Shown piece after piece: positions 12,749 through 24,071 of a stretch of DNA of 64,000 nt. The position numbers and the translations under genes were made by a program. The first letter of the stretch is position 1. Each line of letters begins with the position of its first letter. Source of the DNA: Paramecium tetraurelia (taxonomy: Eukaryota; Ciliophora; Oligohymenophorea; Peniculida; Parameciidae). The stretch spans positions 124,001-188,000 of the forward strand of contig NW_001798961.1 of NCBI RefSeq assembly GCF_000165425.1, written 5' to 3'. A model generated the notes under the pieces. It saw only the letters and a list, made by a program, of their open reading frames with translations, did no database searches and was not told where the DNA came from.

Positions 12749-15491
12749 ATGATAATACAACCTAGGTACTAGCAAAAGATGGCTGACACATTCTCCAATA
12801 GCAAGGACTTTTACTCCTTTCAACAAAAATAACTTACAGTTCAAAAACCATAAGCACTTCGTTTGGAACATTGGTCTATCTCACAAAGAACTAAATTTCA
12901 ATCTATCAAATACAGAACGAATTCTGAGATCCTGACTGCTTTTATCAATAAAGGACTACTGTAGACCTAATAAAAAGAATCGTCCTAGAAACATTATGAA
13001 AATTCTTCCAGCATTTCAATCAAGTAGAGTTTAGATGAAAGAGTAACAAGAGAACATTTACTGTCATATTAGGCTCTGTAAACCATAGAGGATACGGAAA
13101 AAAGTAATTAACGATAATTAATTATTTAGGTAAGAAAATTCTTCCACCATTAAGTTTGTATGCGGATAAATTAATACTAAAGGAAAGGCAGAATTAATCT
13201 AAAGAAAAACTAGAAACCTGTAAAAATTCTATAAATGAAACGTAAGAATTAAAGACTATAACAAGTCCAAAATTGTAGAAGACAGTGGCAAGGAAAAGTA
13301 GAGGATTCATTCAAGGGGAACACAAGTCAATTTATGAGAGTGAACTAAATGCTCATAAAATGGGAAGAACTTCATCTACTCCATTAATGCAGAAATCAAA
13401 GGAAGATAAAGAAGAACAAGCTACAAGTAGATCTGGAACTCCTTAAAAAGAAACCCCGAAAATTAGTCCAATAAAGCATCCTTAAAAGAATTTAACTAAG
13501 TAGTTGAGCATATAGACACCTTAATACAAAGTGATGAAAGAGAAGAAATTTCATTCCGGTTTGCATTTATCATAACAATAATAACAATAATAACAATAAT
13601 AATAATAACTATCATAATAATAATAATAATAATAATAATCAATCTAAATTGATAAAAAATTTATTCCAAGAAAAAAAAAAATGTCAATTTCCAATAATCT
13701 AATATAGTAGCAGAATCTCTAAAAAGAGAAACTCACTCTACGTCACACATCTTATCGCTGCTTTTTAAATAAGATTAATTTTTCAAATAATTAATGCATC
13801 TCTTCTCCAAGCAAAATGGAAGTTCCTACCTATTATTATTATGTAGGTCTTGGAAACAATGGAACTTTAGTCAAAAATATATTCAGATAAAGATGGTGGT
13901 GGACAGAGGCAGAGACTTTAGATACGACAAAAGTAAATATGTCATGGACATAATTGAAATAGAATATTTGTATTGAATAATTACATCCGTATTGCATGGA
14001 CTAGGGAGCTTAGAGTTCTGAATCTTTTATCTTGAGTCATGAGGAAACTATTGGGGATACAAGTGATTCAGACATAGATGTAAAATCAAAATAGGTATGC
14101 TAAAGTGGTGGGGTGTAAAAACAGTAAAGCTCTTCTTAGCATTAATAAAAGAAGCCTCCCAATTACTTTTCGATTAAAAGAATATTAAATGCATAAGATT
14201 TACAGAAATTGTTAAATTATATGGAGGATACTAACTGCTATGATAGTTCAATAATTTTTAGTGATTGCTCTGAAAAATTGTTAAAAGATATAAAATAATA
14301 TCACACTGTTCAAAAGCTTGATGGTTAAAGTCAAAGGATGCACAATCATATGGAGGACAATTGGCATCTGGGTAATAAAAAAGCTCTCTTCTATAATATG
14401 AAACATTACTTTTAAATTGTCAAAGAGGATTATAACAAATTGCTTCCTGTAACATTTCATGTTCAAAAAGGGTTAAGCGATATTGAGTATTCGAAATTTT
14501 TGGATTATTATAACAAAAGAACTGAAGAACTTCGTGAGCTTGAAAAGAATAGGGATAAAAAAGATAAAAAGAAACCACTTCTAAATTTATGGATAATTAA
14601 ACCAGGAGAATTGACTAATAGAGGCTATGGGATTACGGTTTGTAATGATTTAAATGAAATTAATAAGATAATAAGTGAAGAAATTTAAGAAGGCAGATAA
14701 AGAACTTATATAGTTCAATAATATATTGACAATCCATTTTTGTATAATAAACGAAAATTCGATATTAGATGTTATATGCTACTGACTTCTTAAAATGGAA
14801 TATTTAAAGGTTATTGGTATTAGGAAGGGTATATTAGAACTTCATCCAAAGAATTTACTACTAAATGCTTAGATAGATTTGTACACCTAACTAATGATGC
14901 TGTCCAATCAAAAGATTAAGACTATGGTAAACATGAGCCAGGCAATAAGATTTCTTATTTAGAGTTCTAAAGATACGTTGAATGCAATTATCCTAATTCT
15001 AAATTTAATTTTTTTGTTGACATCTATCCAAAAATGAGATCTGCTGCCTTGGATATGATGAAAGCTACCTATGGTAAAATAGATCCGCATAGGAGAATTA
15101 ATAGTTTCGAAGTATTAACTTGTTAAATATATAGTTATATGGATTAGACTTTATGATTGATGAGAATTTCAAATTGTGGTTAATTGAAGCTAATACCAAT
15201 CCCTGTCTTGAGTAGTCTTGTCCTCTTCTTAGTAGAATAATACCAACTATGGTAGAAAATCTGTTTAGGATCGCTGTTGATCCAATTTTCCCTCCCCCCT
15301 TTTTTGAAGAATGGCCTTTAAATAAGAAACTATTTATTCCTGATAATGTGATTGAGAATAATAAATTTGAGCTTATTTTCGATGAATTGATAGAAAAGAA
15401 AAACATGCTTAGTTTATTTCGAGACAATAAAATTGAATAAGAGTGTTTTGATATTGAAGAAGAAGAAGAAGAGGAAGAAGAAATAGATTGA
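12749..15491 (+). CDS. Tubulin-tyrosine-ligase-like enzyme with polyQ N-terminal extension (TTLL3/8-like)
   Basis: ATG at 12749 (alternative 12779), TGA at 15489-15491. Three introns are inferred: about 26 nt near 13106, 32 nt near 13743 and 23 nt near 15115. The first ~270 residues are basic and low-complexity and end in a run of about 20 Gln. The TTL domain begins YYYYVGLGNNGTLVKNIFRQRWWW. It includes HNHMEDNWHLGNKKALFYNM, the ATP-grasp segment LNLWIIKPGELTNRGYGI, RKFDIRCYMLL, DRFVHLTNDAVQ and FMIDENFKLWLIEANTNPCL. The tail is a polyglutamate run. The YVGxGNN start and extended linker are most like TTLL3/8/10 glycylases, but TTLL subclass by eye is uncertain. Expected substrate: tubulin tails in cilia. 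Confidence 0.85.
13567..13646 (+). repeat. CAA/TAA trinucleotide repeat encoding polyGln
   Basis: The stretch is almost entirely TAA with scattered CAA, broken once by Leu-Ser codons. Under the ciliate code it encodes about 22 Gln inside the TTLL-like gene. Read with the standard code it would be a wall of stops, so it is good evidence for code reassignment here. Confidence 0.85.
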
Positions 15492-15620
15492 ATATATCTT
15501 ATAACTCAATTTTTATTAGATTTATTTATTATAATTTTCCTTTAAAACTTTTTAACATCATGATTAAATTCTACAAAATTATATGATGAAATTTATTTAT
15601 AAAAATATTAATTTTCTTAA

Positions 15621-16881
15621 ATGCAGAGAACGATTGTTTACTATGCGTTTAAAATTATAGATGGTCTCTTTGTTGGAAATAGCCGTGCACCATTAGTATA
15701 AACTATATTTTTATATATGATGAGGAAAGAGATTTTTTGTTAATAAACAAAATAAATAACATAATTAATTGTGCAGCCTCAGAACTAACATATAATGGCC
15801 TCGGGAACTGCCTCTGCTTCAATTGGAGAGACTCAGTGGAACAAGTAAATTATTTTATAGATTTAGATTATTGTTACAATTGAGAACATTGAAAAAATCT
15901 ATGAGTTTATTGAAGCAGCCATTAATAATGGGGAAGGTGTTTTATTTTTCTCGCTTAGAGGATAGAGCAGAGCTCTAACAGCCTTGACAGCTTATTTAAT
16001 GTACAAGTAACTTTATCACTGAATTTAATAGATATAGTTGGAATTTGAATAAAACAGTCCAATTCTTGAGTACAAGAAAGAAAGACTTTGAAATCACACA
16101 AGCGTTTCTAAATTAATTAAAGAGTTTCGAGAAAGACTATTTAAAAGGTAGAAAATTAAGTTCCGAATGGGATAATAATGCAGAAAATTAAGAAATTTAG
16201 ATTATATAAAATACTTATCTGAATTCGTTACGGCAACCTCCAATGATTTAAAAAACAGTTGCAAGGTTTTCAAGTCCAAATGAAACAAAGCAAAATGTAA
16301 CTTGGTCTATTAACTTAATATAATAAATTTAAACAATTGAACCAAATGAAGATAAATAAACTCCAAAAGAGTTGAAATCTATTTTAAAAGGTTCTTCTAG
16401 ACTTTTAAAAAAGGACAAATAATTAAGATCCATTTCAGTAAACGATAATTCAAAACCAAGTTTGGAGGATTTTATTTTACAAAATATGTTAATCACTAAA
16501 AAGTTACAAACACCCAAGATTAACAGTTTTAGTTTAGAGAATAAGGGTAAAAAGAAGGACTTGACGGAAGGAATAATTTCATAGCATAGAGCCAGGCCAA
16601 AAAGGCCATAGCATTTTACTCCTGAAAGATAAAGAATTATGTAGAATACTAAATAGATTATGGATACATATCTAAATTCGCAAATTAATAATATTTAATT
16701 AATGAGGGGCAGATCCATTTATACTCCTTAAAAAGAAAGAATAAGAGCAGTTTCCTAATTTAGTTAAAGTCCAAACAAAACTCCTAGTCTAACGAAGTAA
16801 TAATTTTTTATTGAAAATTAAATTGGGAATTTTATGAAATGGAGTTTAGCTAAAAAATAGCCTTAATTTAAAATAAGATGA
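15621..16881 (+). CDS. Dual-specificity phosphatase-like pseudophosphatase
   Basis: ATG at 15621, TGA at 16879-16881. Introns: about 29 nt (15698-15726, between APL and ERDFLL), 22 nt near 15847 and 25 nt near 16010. The order of blocks is that of a DSP domain: KIIDGLFVGNSRAPLERDFL, LLINKINNIINCAASEL, NCLCFNWRDSVEQ, IYEFIEAAINNGEGVLFFS, LRGQSRALTALTAYLMYK, then WNLNKTVQFLSTRKKDFEIT and FLNQLKSFEKDYLKG. The signature HCx5R is FSx5R here: both His and catalytic Cys are replaced (Phe, Ser). It is therefore predicted to be catalytically dead, as in STYX-type proteins, and probably acts by binding phosphoproteins. The last ~230 residues are basic and low-complexity. Confidence 0.8.
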
Positions 16882-17215
16882 TTCTTGTCATCATTCTATT
16901 TATGTGTTAATGTTGAATTACAAAATTTATTAATATATAATTGTTATCAATCAAAACTTGGTTTATTGGTTCTGCTACTTTTGATTTCAGTGATCAATTA
17001 TCTACTAGTTGCAGCTTGTCCTTTTTTTGAACTTTATTTAGTCGAGACTAAATTAAAATTAAATATTTACTCCCACTTTTTTTAACTCTCATATCCCTCA
17101 TTATTTAAAATATGTCAATACTAGTTTGCAATGTATTTTTTCTATTTTACAAAATATCAATACTTATCTGACATCTTTAGCTATTCGTGACTCATTTTAT
17201 GAGATTCTTCTGATT
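16882..17215. other. Intergenic, AT-rich, convergent genes
   Basis: Lies between two convergent 3' ends. No reading frame with protein-like composition, no RNA gene and no repeat is evident. Confidence 0.5.
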
Positions 17216-18971
17216 TCAAAATTTCTGATTATTTTCTTGAATTTGGATGGGGTTACATGATGAATCCAAATAATCTACAATAGCTTAAGTTAGATATTAC
17301 TATTTTGATTTCTTATTGCCTCCTTTAGGAGACATTTGTCTTACATCTTTCTGCTTTTCTCCAAGAGAAAATAAGAGACTTGCATAAGACTTTGAGTTTT
17401 CTTATTAAGCCCCTATTTTTGCATTTAAGGTTTGTTTGAATTTTTGGGTAACTTTGCCATCTGGAGATTATGTAGAATAGGACTCTTTTCTTAAAGCTTT
17501 ATTGATCATATTCGAACAGTTAGTTAAGTCCTATTTAAACGATATTAATTCCCCAACTGAAGTGCTGTTTTTAGTGCTATTTCTTAGAATAATCTCTTAC
17601 TGCATTTTATTATTATAATTCACATCTTCCTTGTAAACTTTATTCTTCTAGAGGTTTGTTAATTAAAGCTATTGTTATTCACCCACTGAACTATAATGAG
17701 CCAAAGGAGATATAATTCGATTCTTTTTATTTATAAAGACTTCTTGTCTTCTCTCTCCTTAGTAAACATAATTAAGGGATAAATTGAGAGGGTATTTTTA
17801 TGAATTTAAAAGACTGGTTCTGCTGTCTTTACTAAGGGATTGTCCTCTATTTTAGGATTATGGTTGGATTAGAGGAGAGTGACTTTGCTACAATTTATGT
17901 GTTTCTAGTAGTAAATTTGGATTGATTTGCAAATACTTTTGTGTTTCTAAGATTTCAATCTATTAATAGAATAGATGTCATAGATACATACGTTATTTTG
18001 CAATTTCAAAATTTCATATTGAAGTTTTGCATTTTCTGATGTTTTAGCGTTCAATTTTTGTAACAAATATACTAATTTATCATTCATAGACAATTTATGA
18101 GGTAATAAATCATTGGAAAAGTCAGTGATGTTATTTAGATCAGTGCTTTTTTTTTATTCTAAAATTTAAATTTTGGATTGTAATAGCATATTTTCTTAGA
18201 CTAGAGAACAATTCTTTTATTTCTGTTGAACCAATTCTTATTCTAATTTTTGATTTTAATTTTAAAGTGATTAGATCTAAGTTTACAAAGTTGTTTCAAT
18301 AGCATTTTTCTAATCATTTAATTCCTTAATTTGTTTAATCAAATCATCTTATACACTTTTGGGAATGGTTTAGTTGTTATGCTGCTTAACAAGTGTTTCT
18401 TCAAATTCACTCTGATTTCCATGATTAATGATTATAGGTTATTCAACACAAAGTTGCTTTTTCACTAAACAATTTAATTTTGAATTTGTTACAACTACTG
18501 AAACAACCACCTTTTTGAGGAAAGCTAAATTTAGTCAAGTTTTTATTTTAAGGAGCTGGAGGCTCTTACATAATGTCTTTAGGACTTGGTTGAGAATCGA
18601 TTCTTTAATAATTGGATTCAGATTAGCCAGAATTGATGCTTTGGGGATGAAACTCTACAAATTCAATATATTGTATAGGATGTGACTCTTAAATTTCATC
18701 TTATTTTTGATCACTAAATTTTGGATTGTATTGAAATTCTTGAGATTCTTGCAAATTGATAGGTTGAGAACTAAAGGATTTGGATTCCTTAGTAAAATTG
18801 AGTTCTTAGTTTTCAACATCTGGTATGTTGCTACAAAATTCTTCAAAAGTGTCTAATTCTTAGATCTGCATAGTAGATGAATAATTTTACTTATTGTTAG
18901 ACAATTTTGTCCTCTTCAGAAGATTGGATGATCAGATTAGCTGGTTTCCTTTGTTTGAATAATGGTTACAT
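17216..18971 (-). CDS. Coiled-coil, S/Q/K-rich protein, function unknown
   Basis: Minus strand, ATG at 18969-18971, stop at 17216-17218. Three introns of about 25-32 nt are inferred (one near 18868-18892). The N-terminal 150 residues are acidic and low-complexity (IQSSEEDKIVQQQ, DVENQELNFTKESKSFSSQP). The middle has a clear coiled coil (DDLIKQIKELNDQKNAIETT, LEQELVQQKQKNCSLVQENM). The C-terminal third is S/T/K-rich (NSTSVGELISFKQDLTNCS, MSPKGGNKKSKQQYLTQAI). No known domain is recognised. Its start lies 60 bp from the end of the upstream BAH-PHD gene on the same strand. Confidence 0.75.
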
Positions 18972-19030
18972 ATTGAATTTTAAATTGTATTTTCTTAATA
19001 ATAAAAATATCGATAATTAAATAGTATGAG

Positions 19031-19638
19031 TCATAAGCAAAGTTTACAAAAGAATTCGGAATCATCCAATTCTCCCTCTTTTAAACCCACACACTCCAGA
19101 TGGTACCATTAATGACACGAATCGCACTAGTTTAGATCTATTCATTTACTTATATATATTTTCTATCGGGATTGACCGGTTATTGACACGAACAGAACTT
19201 TTGAAGTTTTTCTAAACCTTAAAATTATTTTTTTTCCATATCCCAACTTAATCGGTTAAAATAAAGAGTGGATTCAATTTCATCAAGATCCACGTATTCC
19301 TTACATGTGAAAATCTGACACGAGTGTATCACAGTCTAGGCCAAAATATAATCTTCGTGTTTAGTTTCAAACAACTCCTGTTCTGAAACCCATTCATTGC
19401 TTTTCGGATGTGATTTGATCACTTCACTTTTTCTCATATACCATTGCACACGACATAAACATATAAGTTTAAGTGTTGTTGGTTCTTTTATTGATATAAT
19501 TTATTTTATGGTCCCTACATAATCTTCATCATGAGCATCTCCACTATTAATTAGCACAGTCTCTCCCAACTTGATAACTTTCTTCTGAACCTTAATACAA
19601 TCGTATTCCTCAAATAAACCTTTGGTTTGTTTGGCCAT
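19031..19638 (-). CDS. BAH-PHD domain protein, probable histone-mark reader
   Basis: Minus strand, ATG at 19636-19638, TGA at 19031-19033, one 23-nt intron near 19118-19140. About 190 residues. An N-terminal BAH domain is visible: KLGETVLINSGDAHDEDYVG, IKQIISIKEPTTLKLICLCR, VQWYMRKSEVIKSHPKS, ELFETKHEDYILAQTVIHSC. A PHD finger follows with ordered zinc ligands: FCSCQQPVNPDRKYIQCDSC, HQWYHLECVGL, FFCKLCL. This compact BAH-then-PHD order is that of plant EBS/SHL-type readers, which bind methylated histone H3. Inferred role: nuclear chromatin recognition. The protein ends just after the last zinc ligand pair. Confidence 0.85.
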
Positions 19639-19850
19639 CTTGATAAGGTGTTCCCACTTTTAGGATTTGTACAAATCTCTAATGCTACTCGAAGAATGTT
19701 TCGAGATTTGCTTTTTAGTGATTGTAGAACTCTCCCTAGACTCTTTTTAGAATTTATTCTTGTTATATATAGCTTTTTTGATCCAGTGAGAATAGTTCAT
19801 ATTTATATTTAGATCAGATTTTTTATTTGAATTATAATTTAATTAAAAAT

Positions 19851-20918
19851 TCAATTGGATATACAGCTGCTTTCTGAAATATTTATGTCATCTTGATCTT
19901 TGAATTGAGGCGAACAAAACAAACTCTTCTATTCTTCTTAGACTATTTCTAAATTCTTATTATTTTGACTTAATTCCAAAGGGTGATTTCTTGCCTTCAA
20001 ATCACTGAAGTGCATCAACTCCCTGAAATTCAAAATCTAACCAGTTTCTTTCAGATCACTTTTCCCATATGAACCCACATTTTATTGATCATCCCATAAA
20101 TTAACTTTTTTCACTGACTCCATCAATTAAGATCTCTTATCTAAAGCTTTTTTGCAAGTTTCTGTATCTTACAAATATTATAGATATTATAAATTTTCAA
20201 GCTCATTCTTCTTCAAATCAGGAGTTTCTAACACCATAGTCTAATTAGATTCAATTGACTATTAAAAAAACCTAGGTTTATATTTTAATACTTTATACTG
20301 TTAAGTTTTTGATGAATTATTCGAGATTTTGTTTAATTTTGGTAGATTCTTATCACTCACCTCTTTACATTATAAGACCTCTTCATTCATCTTTTCAATG
20401 CTCTGTGGATCATCAATGTTCTCGAATAATTTTCGAAAAGTGCTTTTCTGCTTCTAAATCACATCTGAACTAATTTATTGTGTATCCTCTGTCTTAGTCA
20501 CTGTTCTTTAAATGGATTATTTCATTTATCCGCTAGCAGGGCTATGAGGAGTTGATTTGGGTGAATTTTACTCGCTCATCTAATTCTCTTAATAGTGTTA
20601 AGATTCTATCATTTATAACTATTATTTCTCTTCATGAAAACTTTTTTTAGCCTTATATTCTTATTCTACAATATTCATAAACAAATCTTTATTTTCAAAA
20701 GAAACATAAAGGTTGTTATTTTTTGGTTATTGCAATTTTGAATGATTCACTTGAATGATGTTGTCATGAATCAATTTTTAATTTGAATTGAATTATCTAT
20801 CCTATTACTGTGACTAAGTTTCTAATCCACTGCTAAAATTTGTACGAATTCTTTATTGAGTCATCGATTGTTGAAATGGCATCTCATTATCCTCAGTTTT
20901 TTTGTAAGCAGATGTCAT
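19851..20918 (-). CDS. Low-complexity Q/S/K-rich protein, function unknown
   Basis: Minus strand, ATG at 20916-20918, TGA at 19851-19853, one uninterrupted frame of about 355 residues with many TAA/TAG Gln codons. It begins MTSAYKKTEDNEMPFQQSMT and ends KDQDDINISESSCISN. It has patches such as SEQNSPKSTPHSPASGQMKQ that look like disordered phosphorylatable sequence, and KKALDKRSQLMESVKKVNLW. No domain is recognised. It lies between the BAH-PHD gene and another minus-strand gene. Confidence 0.7.
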
Positions 20919-21113
20919 TTAAGTGAACTTAGGTTAATTAACATTTTAATTGCTACTATTCTAAATTAACAATCGTTTTTCATCTTACAATTAAAAGCTA
21001 TTATATATAAACTAATCTATTACTTTTAAGTAATTAAAGCAATTATGGGTTTAATGTCTGGATTTATTTGTTGTTTCAATCCAATTGTAATTGAAAGCAT
21101 GGATTACGTAAAT

Positions 21114-22747
21114 TCATTCATCTTTACTAACTCTATTTAGTGATTATCCATGATCTTTTAAAATGGCTCCATTTTTATTGTTTTTAATACTGCATTCCAG
21201 TTGTTTTCTATATCCTATCTAATGTTATTCGTTTCTTAATGATGTTATTGTAAGACAAACAATAATATTGATATTTATTTTAACGATTCTTATTATTACA
21301 TTTATAGATTAGATATGCAATAATTGCTAGCTTCATTCAATAGGTTTTAGAGTTCTAATCTAGATTCTTCACACTTTCTTATCTAATTCTCATACCATTA
21401 TGTTATCTATTCAATTTGGAGTTGCATTTATCCCAGAATATCTTATCTAAGAGTTTAGGATGCATCCAACTTTTTCAGAAACCCACTTAATTATTTCTCC
21501 TTGAATTACATCTCAGTTTAATTTGCATTCCCATTTAATTCTATTAATTTAGATTAAAATGTAGGTATCTGGGTTTCAGAAGATTTAATTTTTAGTTAGT
21601 TAATTTCTTGAACCACTTTTCCTTAGCTTGCAACTTCAATGGCACATTAAGAACAGTAATATGTAAGTTTAGAACATTCTTCTACCTTATACTTGGCTCT
21701 CTTATTTCTATGATTTGCACACGTCTTTGTGGGTAATACATTTTCCAAATTATCATTTGATCCAATTAAGGGTGAATATTAACTTAGTAATTTTCCTTAT
21801 TAGAATTTATTGCCTAAGCTTTCATCAACCTAAATGTCTATTCAATCTTATTACACTCTGCTACTCAATAGAAATTTTAGAATGAAGGTAAGTGCTGGGA
21901 GTACCAATATTCAAAATTTTCATATCATTTTCTCTATCTTAATCATAAATAATAGCTTTGATGGATTATTCTTTGTTAATAGATTTACATTTGCTATACT
22001 CAGTATTAAGAGTAGTGGTGGTTAATTTAGTAGGAGTGTGATTCGTATTCTAATCTAATTTCCTAACGAAATTGGATTTGCTATTGCTAGAGAGTGAATT
22101 GGTTGAGGAATGGCTTTGTAATTTGAGAGGGCATCTTTATTGGAATTGTTGTGCTGAGCTATACGATCCCACTTGCTAACTAACCTTTAATTTTGATTCG
22201 GTTGAATTCTTTGTCTGGGGGATTGCTAAATAGTAAATTGATATCGTCTACCTTGTTTATCGAATGCAGTTGTTACAATGCTCTCTTATAAATCATGTGG
22301 ATTAGGAGACTTAGGTATCAGTCTCTATTTATGGGATGCATCATTGGCAAAAGAGGCAGGTCTTCTTTGTTGTTGCTCATCATTTAACTATGATTGATTA
22401 TTGAAGGAATTGGGAGATTAACTTCTTTGCTTATTAAAATTATGACTCTTATCTTGGATTTGCTCTGTGATGTTATTGCTCTTATTTTACAATTGCTTAA
22501 TATTGCACTTTTGAGTATGATTTTGCTGTGAGGGTTTTTAGGATGGTTTTAGTATATAATTGTTGAATCTTTGGGATGGGGATTCTTCTTTGTGTCTTTC
22601 GTTGTTTTGCTTATTAGAACTTTTTTCATTTTATTATTCAGCCATGAGGTTTGAGGGTTTCATCTTCTCTTATTTGGTAGAAAATTATTGAGCCAAGAAC
22701 TATTGGGTTTGATGCTGTTTGAATAGTTGTTACATCTGGATTGACAT
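21114..22747 (-). CDS. Protein with B-box-like Cys/His cluster and coiled coil
   Basis: Minus strand, ATG at 22745-22747; stop at 21114-21116 if a 26-nt intron near 21175-21200 is used, otherwise the frame runs on. At least two more introns are inferred (about 38 nt near 22130-22170 and 25 nt near 21810). The first half is Q/N/S-rich (NNITEQIQDKSHNFNKQRSQ). Near the middle is a zinc-finger-like cluster, TCANHRNKRAKYKVEE...TYYCSQCAIEVASQG, resembling the compact B-box found in ciliate families. A helical region follows (QLQIEQITQWYENQIRKCEE, LELQNLLNEASNYC). Function unknown; a protein-protein scaffold is possible. Confidence 0.6.
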
Positions 22748-22969
22748 TTTCTTTGACAGAATTTCAAATTCAATTTTCTAAATTTAATAATACAAACAAA
22801 TAATCTAAATTATTTATAAACTATTATTATGTTTGGATATATTATTTGAATTCTTTAATTCATTGATTAACAATTAATTCTTAATTTTACGATAACTTAT
22901 TTGTTTGTGTTGAAACCCAGAAATGATAGATTATCATTAATATAAAATTGGATTTATAATAATATAATT

Positions 22970-23503
22970 ATGATTGATTAGGCTATCTAATTTTATTATG
23001 TCATGGAACCGCCTATTTCGTTTCTTGAAATTTTAAACTAACCTCTGATAGACAGCTCGTCCAAATTGAGTTACTTTAAAATGAAATATGCTCACCAATC
23101 AAATAAATTCAATCAGCTTAGAATTTGCACAGAACAAAATTTAATATCCGACAGCCTAATGATAAACCTCAATATTTAAAGTCCCAATTTCAAAGTCCAT
23201 CAGAAGTTCGATTACAATCAGCACGAACTAACTATTCATTCTCAAATTATAACATAACAGGCTACTCCAAAATCGTCACGATCAGCAAGTCCTCTAAGGA
23301 GAGTTTATTTAAGTTCTAGTCTAGTAGCTCGCAGACAATTTAATGATTATGTTAAATGCAACAGATCCCCTGACCCTTATGATATTAATCACTACACTCA
23401 AGATATTCATCAATAGAGGACTAAAAAGGTGAAAAAAAAAGAAACCGACACTTCTGCTCTCATCTCGAAAACAACATATCATTTATCAAAATATGGTATC
23501 TGA
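22970..23503 (+). CDS. Small hypothetical protein
   Basis: ATG at 22970, TGA at 23501-23503, a single exon of 177 residues. It starts MIDQAIQFYYVMEPPISFLE and contains a basic, Ser/Arg-rich stretch (TPKSSRSASPLRRVYLSSS) and KVKKKETDTSALISKTTYHL near the end. No domain is recognised. It is divergent from the B-box-like gene (about 220 bp between starts). Confidence 0.6.
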
Positions 23504-24071
23504 TTACTCATTTAAATATATTTATTAATCATTAAAATAATTAAATTGATGATTATCCTGTCGTGATTTAATATTACACTGTTGAATATGTAAACATGTA
23601 TTTAATTAAATTTATTATTAGTTATTTTTGATATCAATAAGTAAGTATCATATAAATTAGACGTATAGGTATACTACTTATTCCAGACCAAAAATATTAA
23701 TACATAGATTTATATAAAATCATTCTTTTGTTTTTTAATTAATCACAATATATAATTAAATTATTCTATTATTTATTGTATTCATTAAAATAGCTACTTC
23801 AAAAAAAATAGAACCTTTTAAATCATACTCTTTAAACTGAAATTACAAATATAAATTGATATAATAAGAAATACTAACTCATAAATAGAACTTATTTAAA
23901 TTTTTATTATATCCTTTGATTAAATTACTCTATTTTTATAGGTAAAAAAGAATAATTTGAATACTGAAATATAATCTTAAATATTAGTACGAAGTCCATA
24001 GTAATAATTTGTCTTTAATATCATCATAATTTGTATATTAAATTAATTTGGTCTAATTATTAATAACTAAT
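23504..24071. other. Intergenic, very AT-rich
   Basis: About 570 bp of A/T-dominated sequence between two plus-strand genes. I see no protein-like frame, no RNA gene and no strong repeat. It presumably holds the upstream region of the channel gene. Confidence 0.5.

Noticed and set aside
15847-15868. Continuous reading through the 22-nt intron of the DSP-like gene from an ATG at 15795
   Set aside because: That frame misses the upstream DSP blocks (KIIDGLFVGN, NNIINCAASEL); splicing at 15847 joins all blocks in order.
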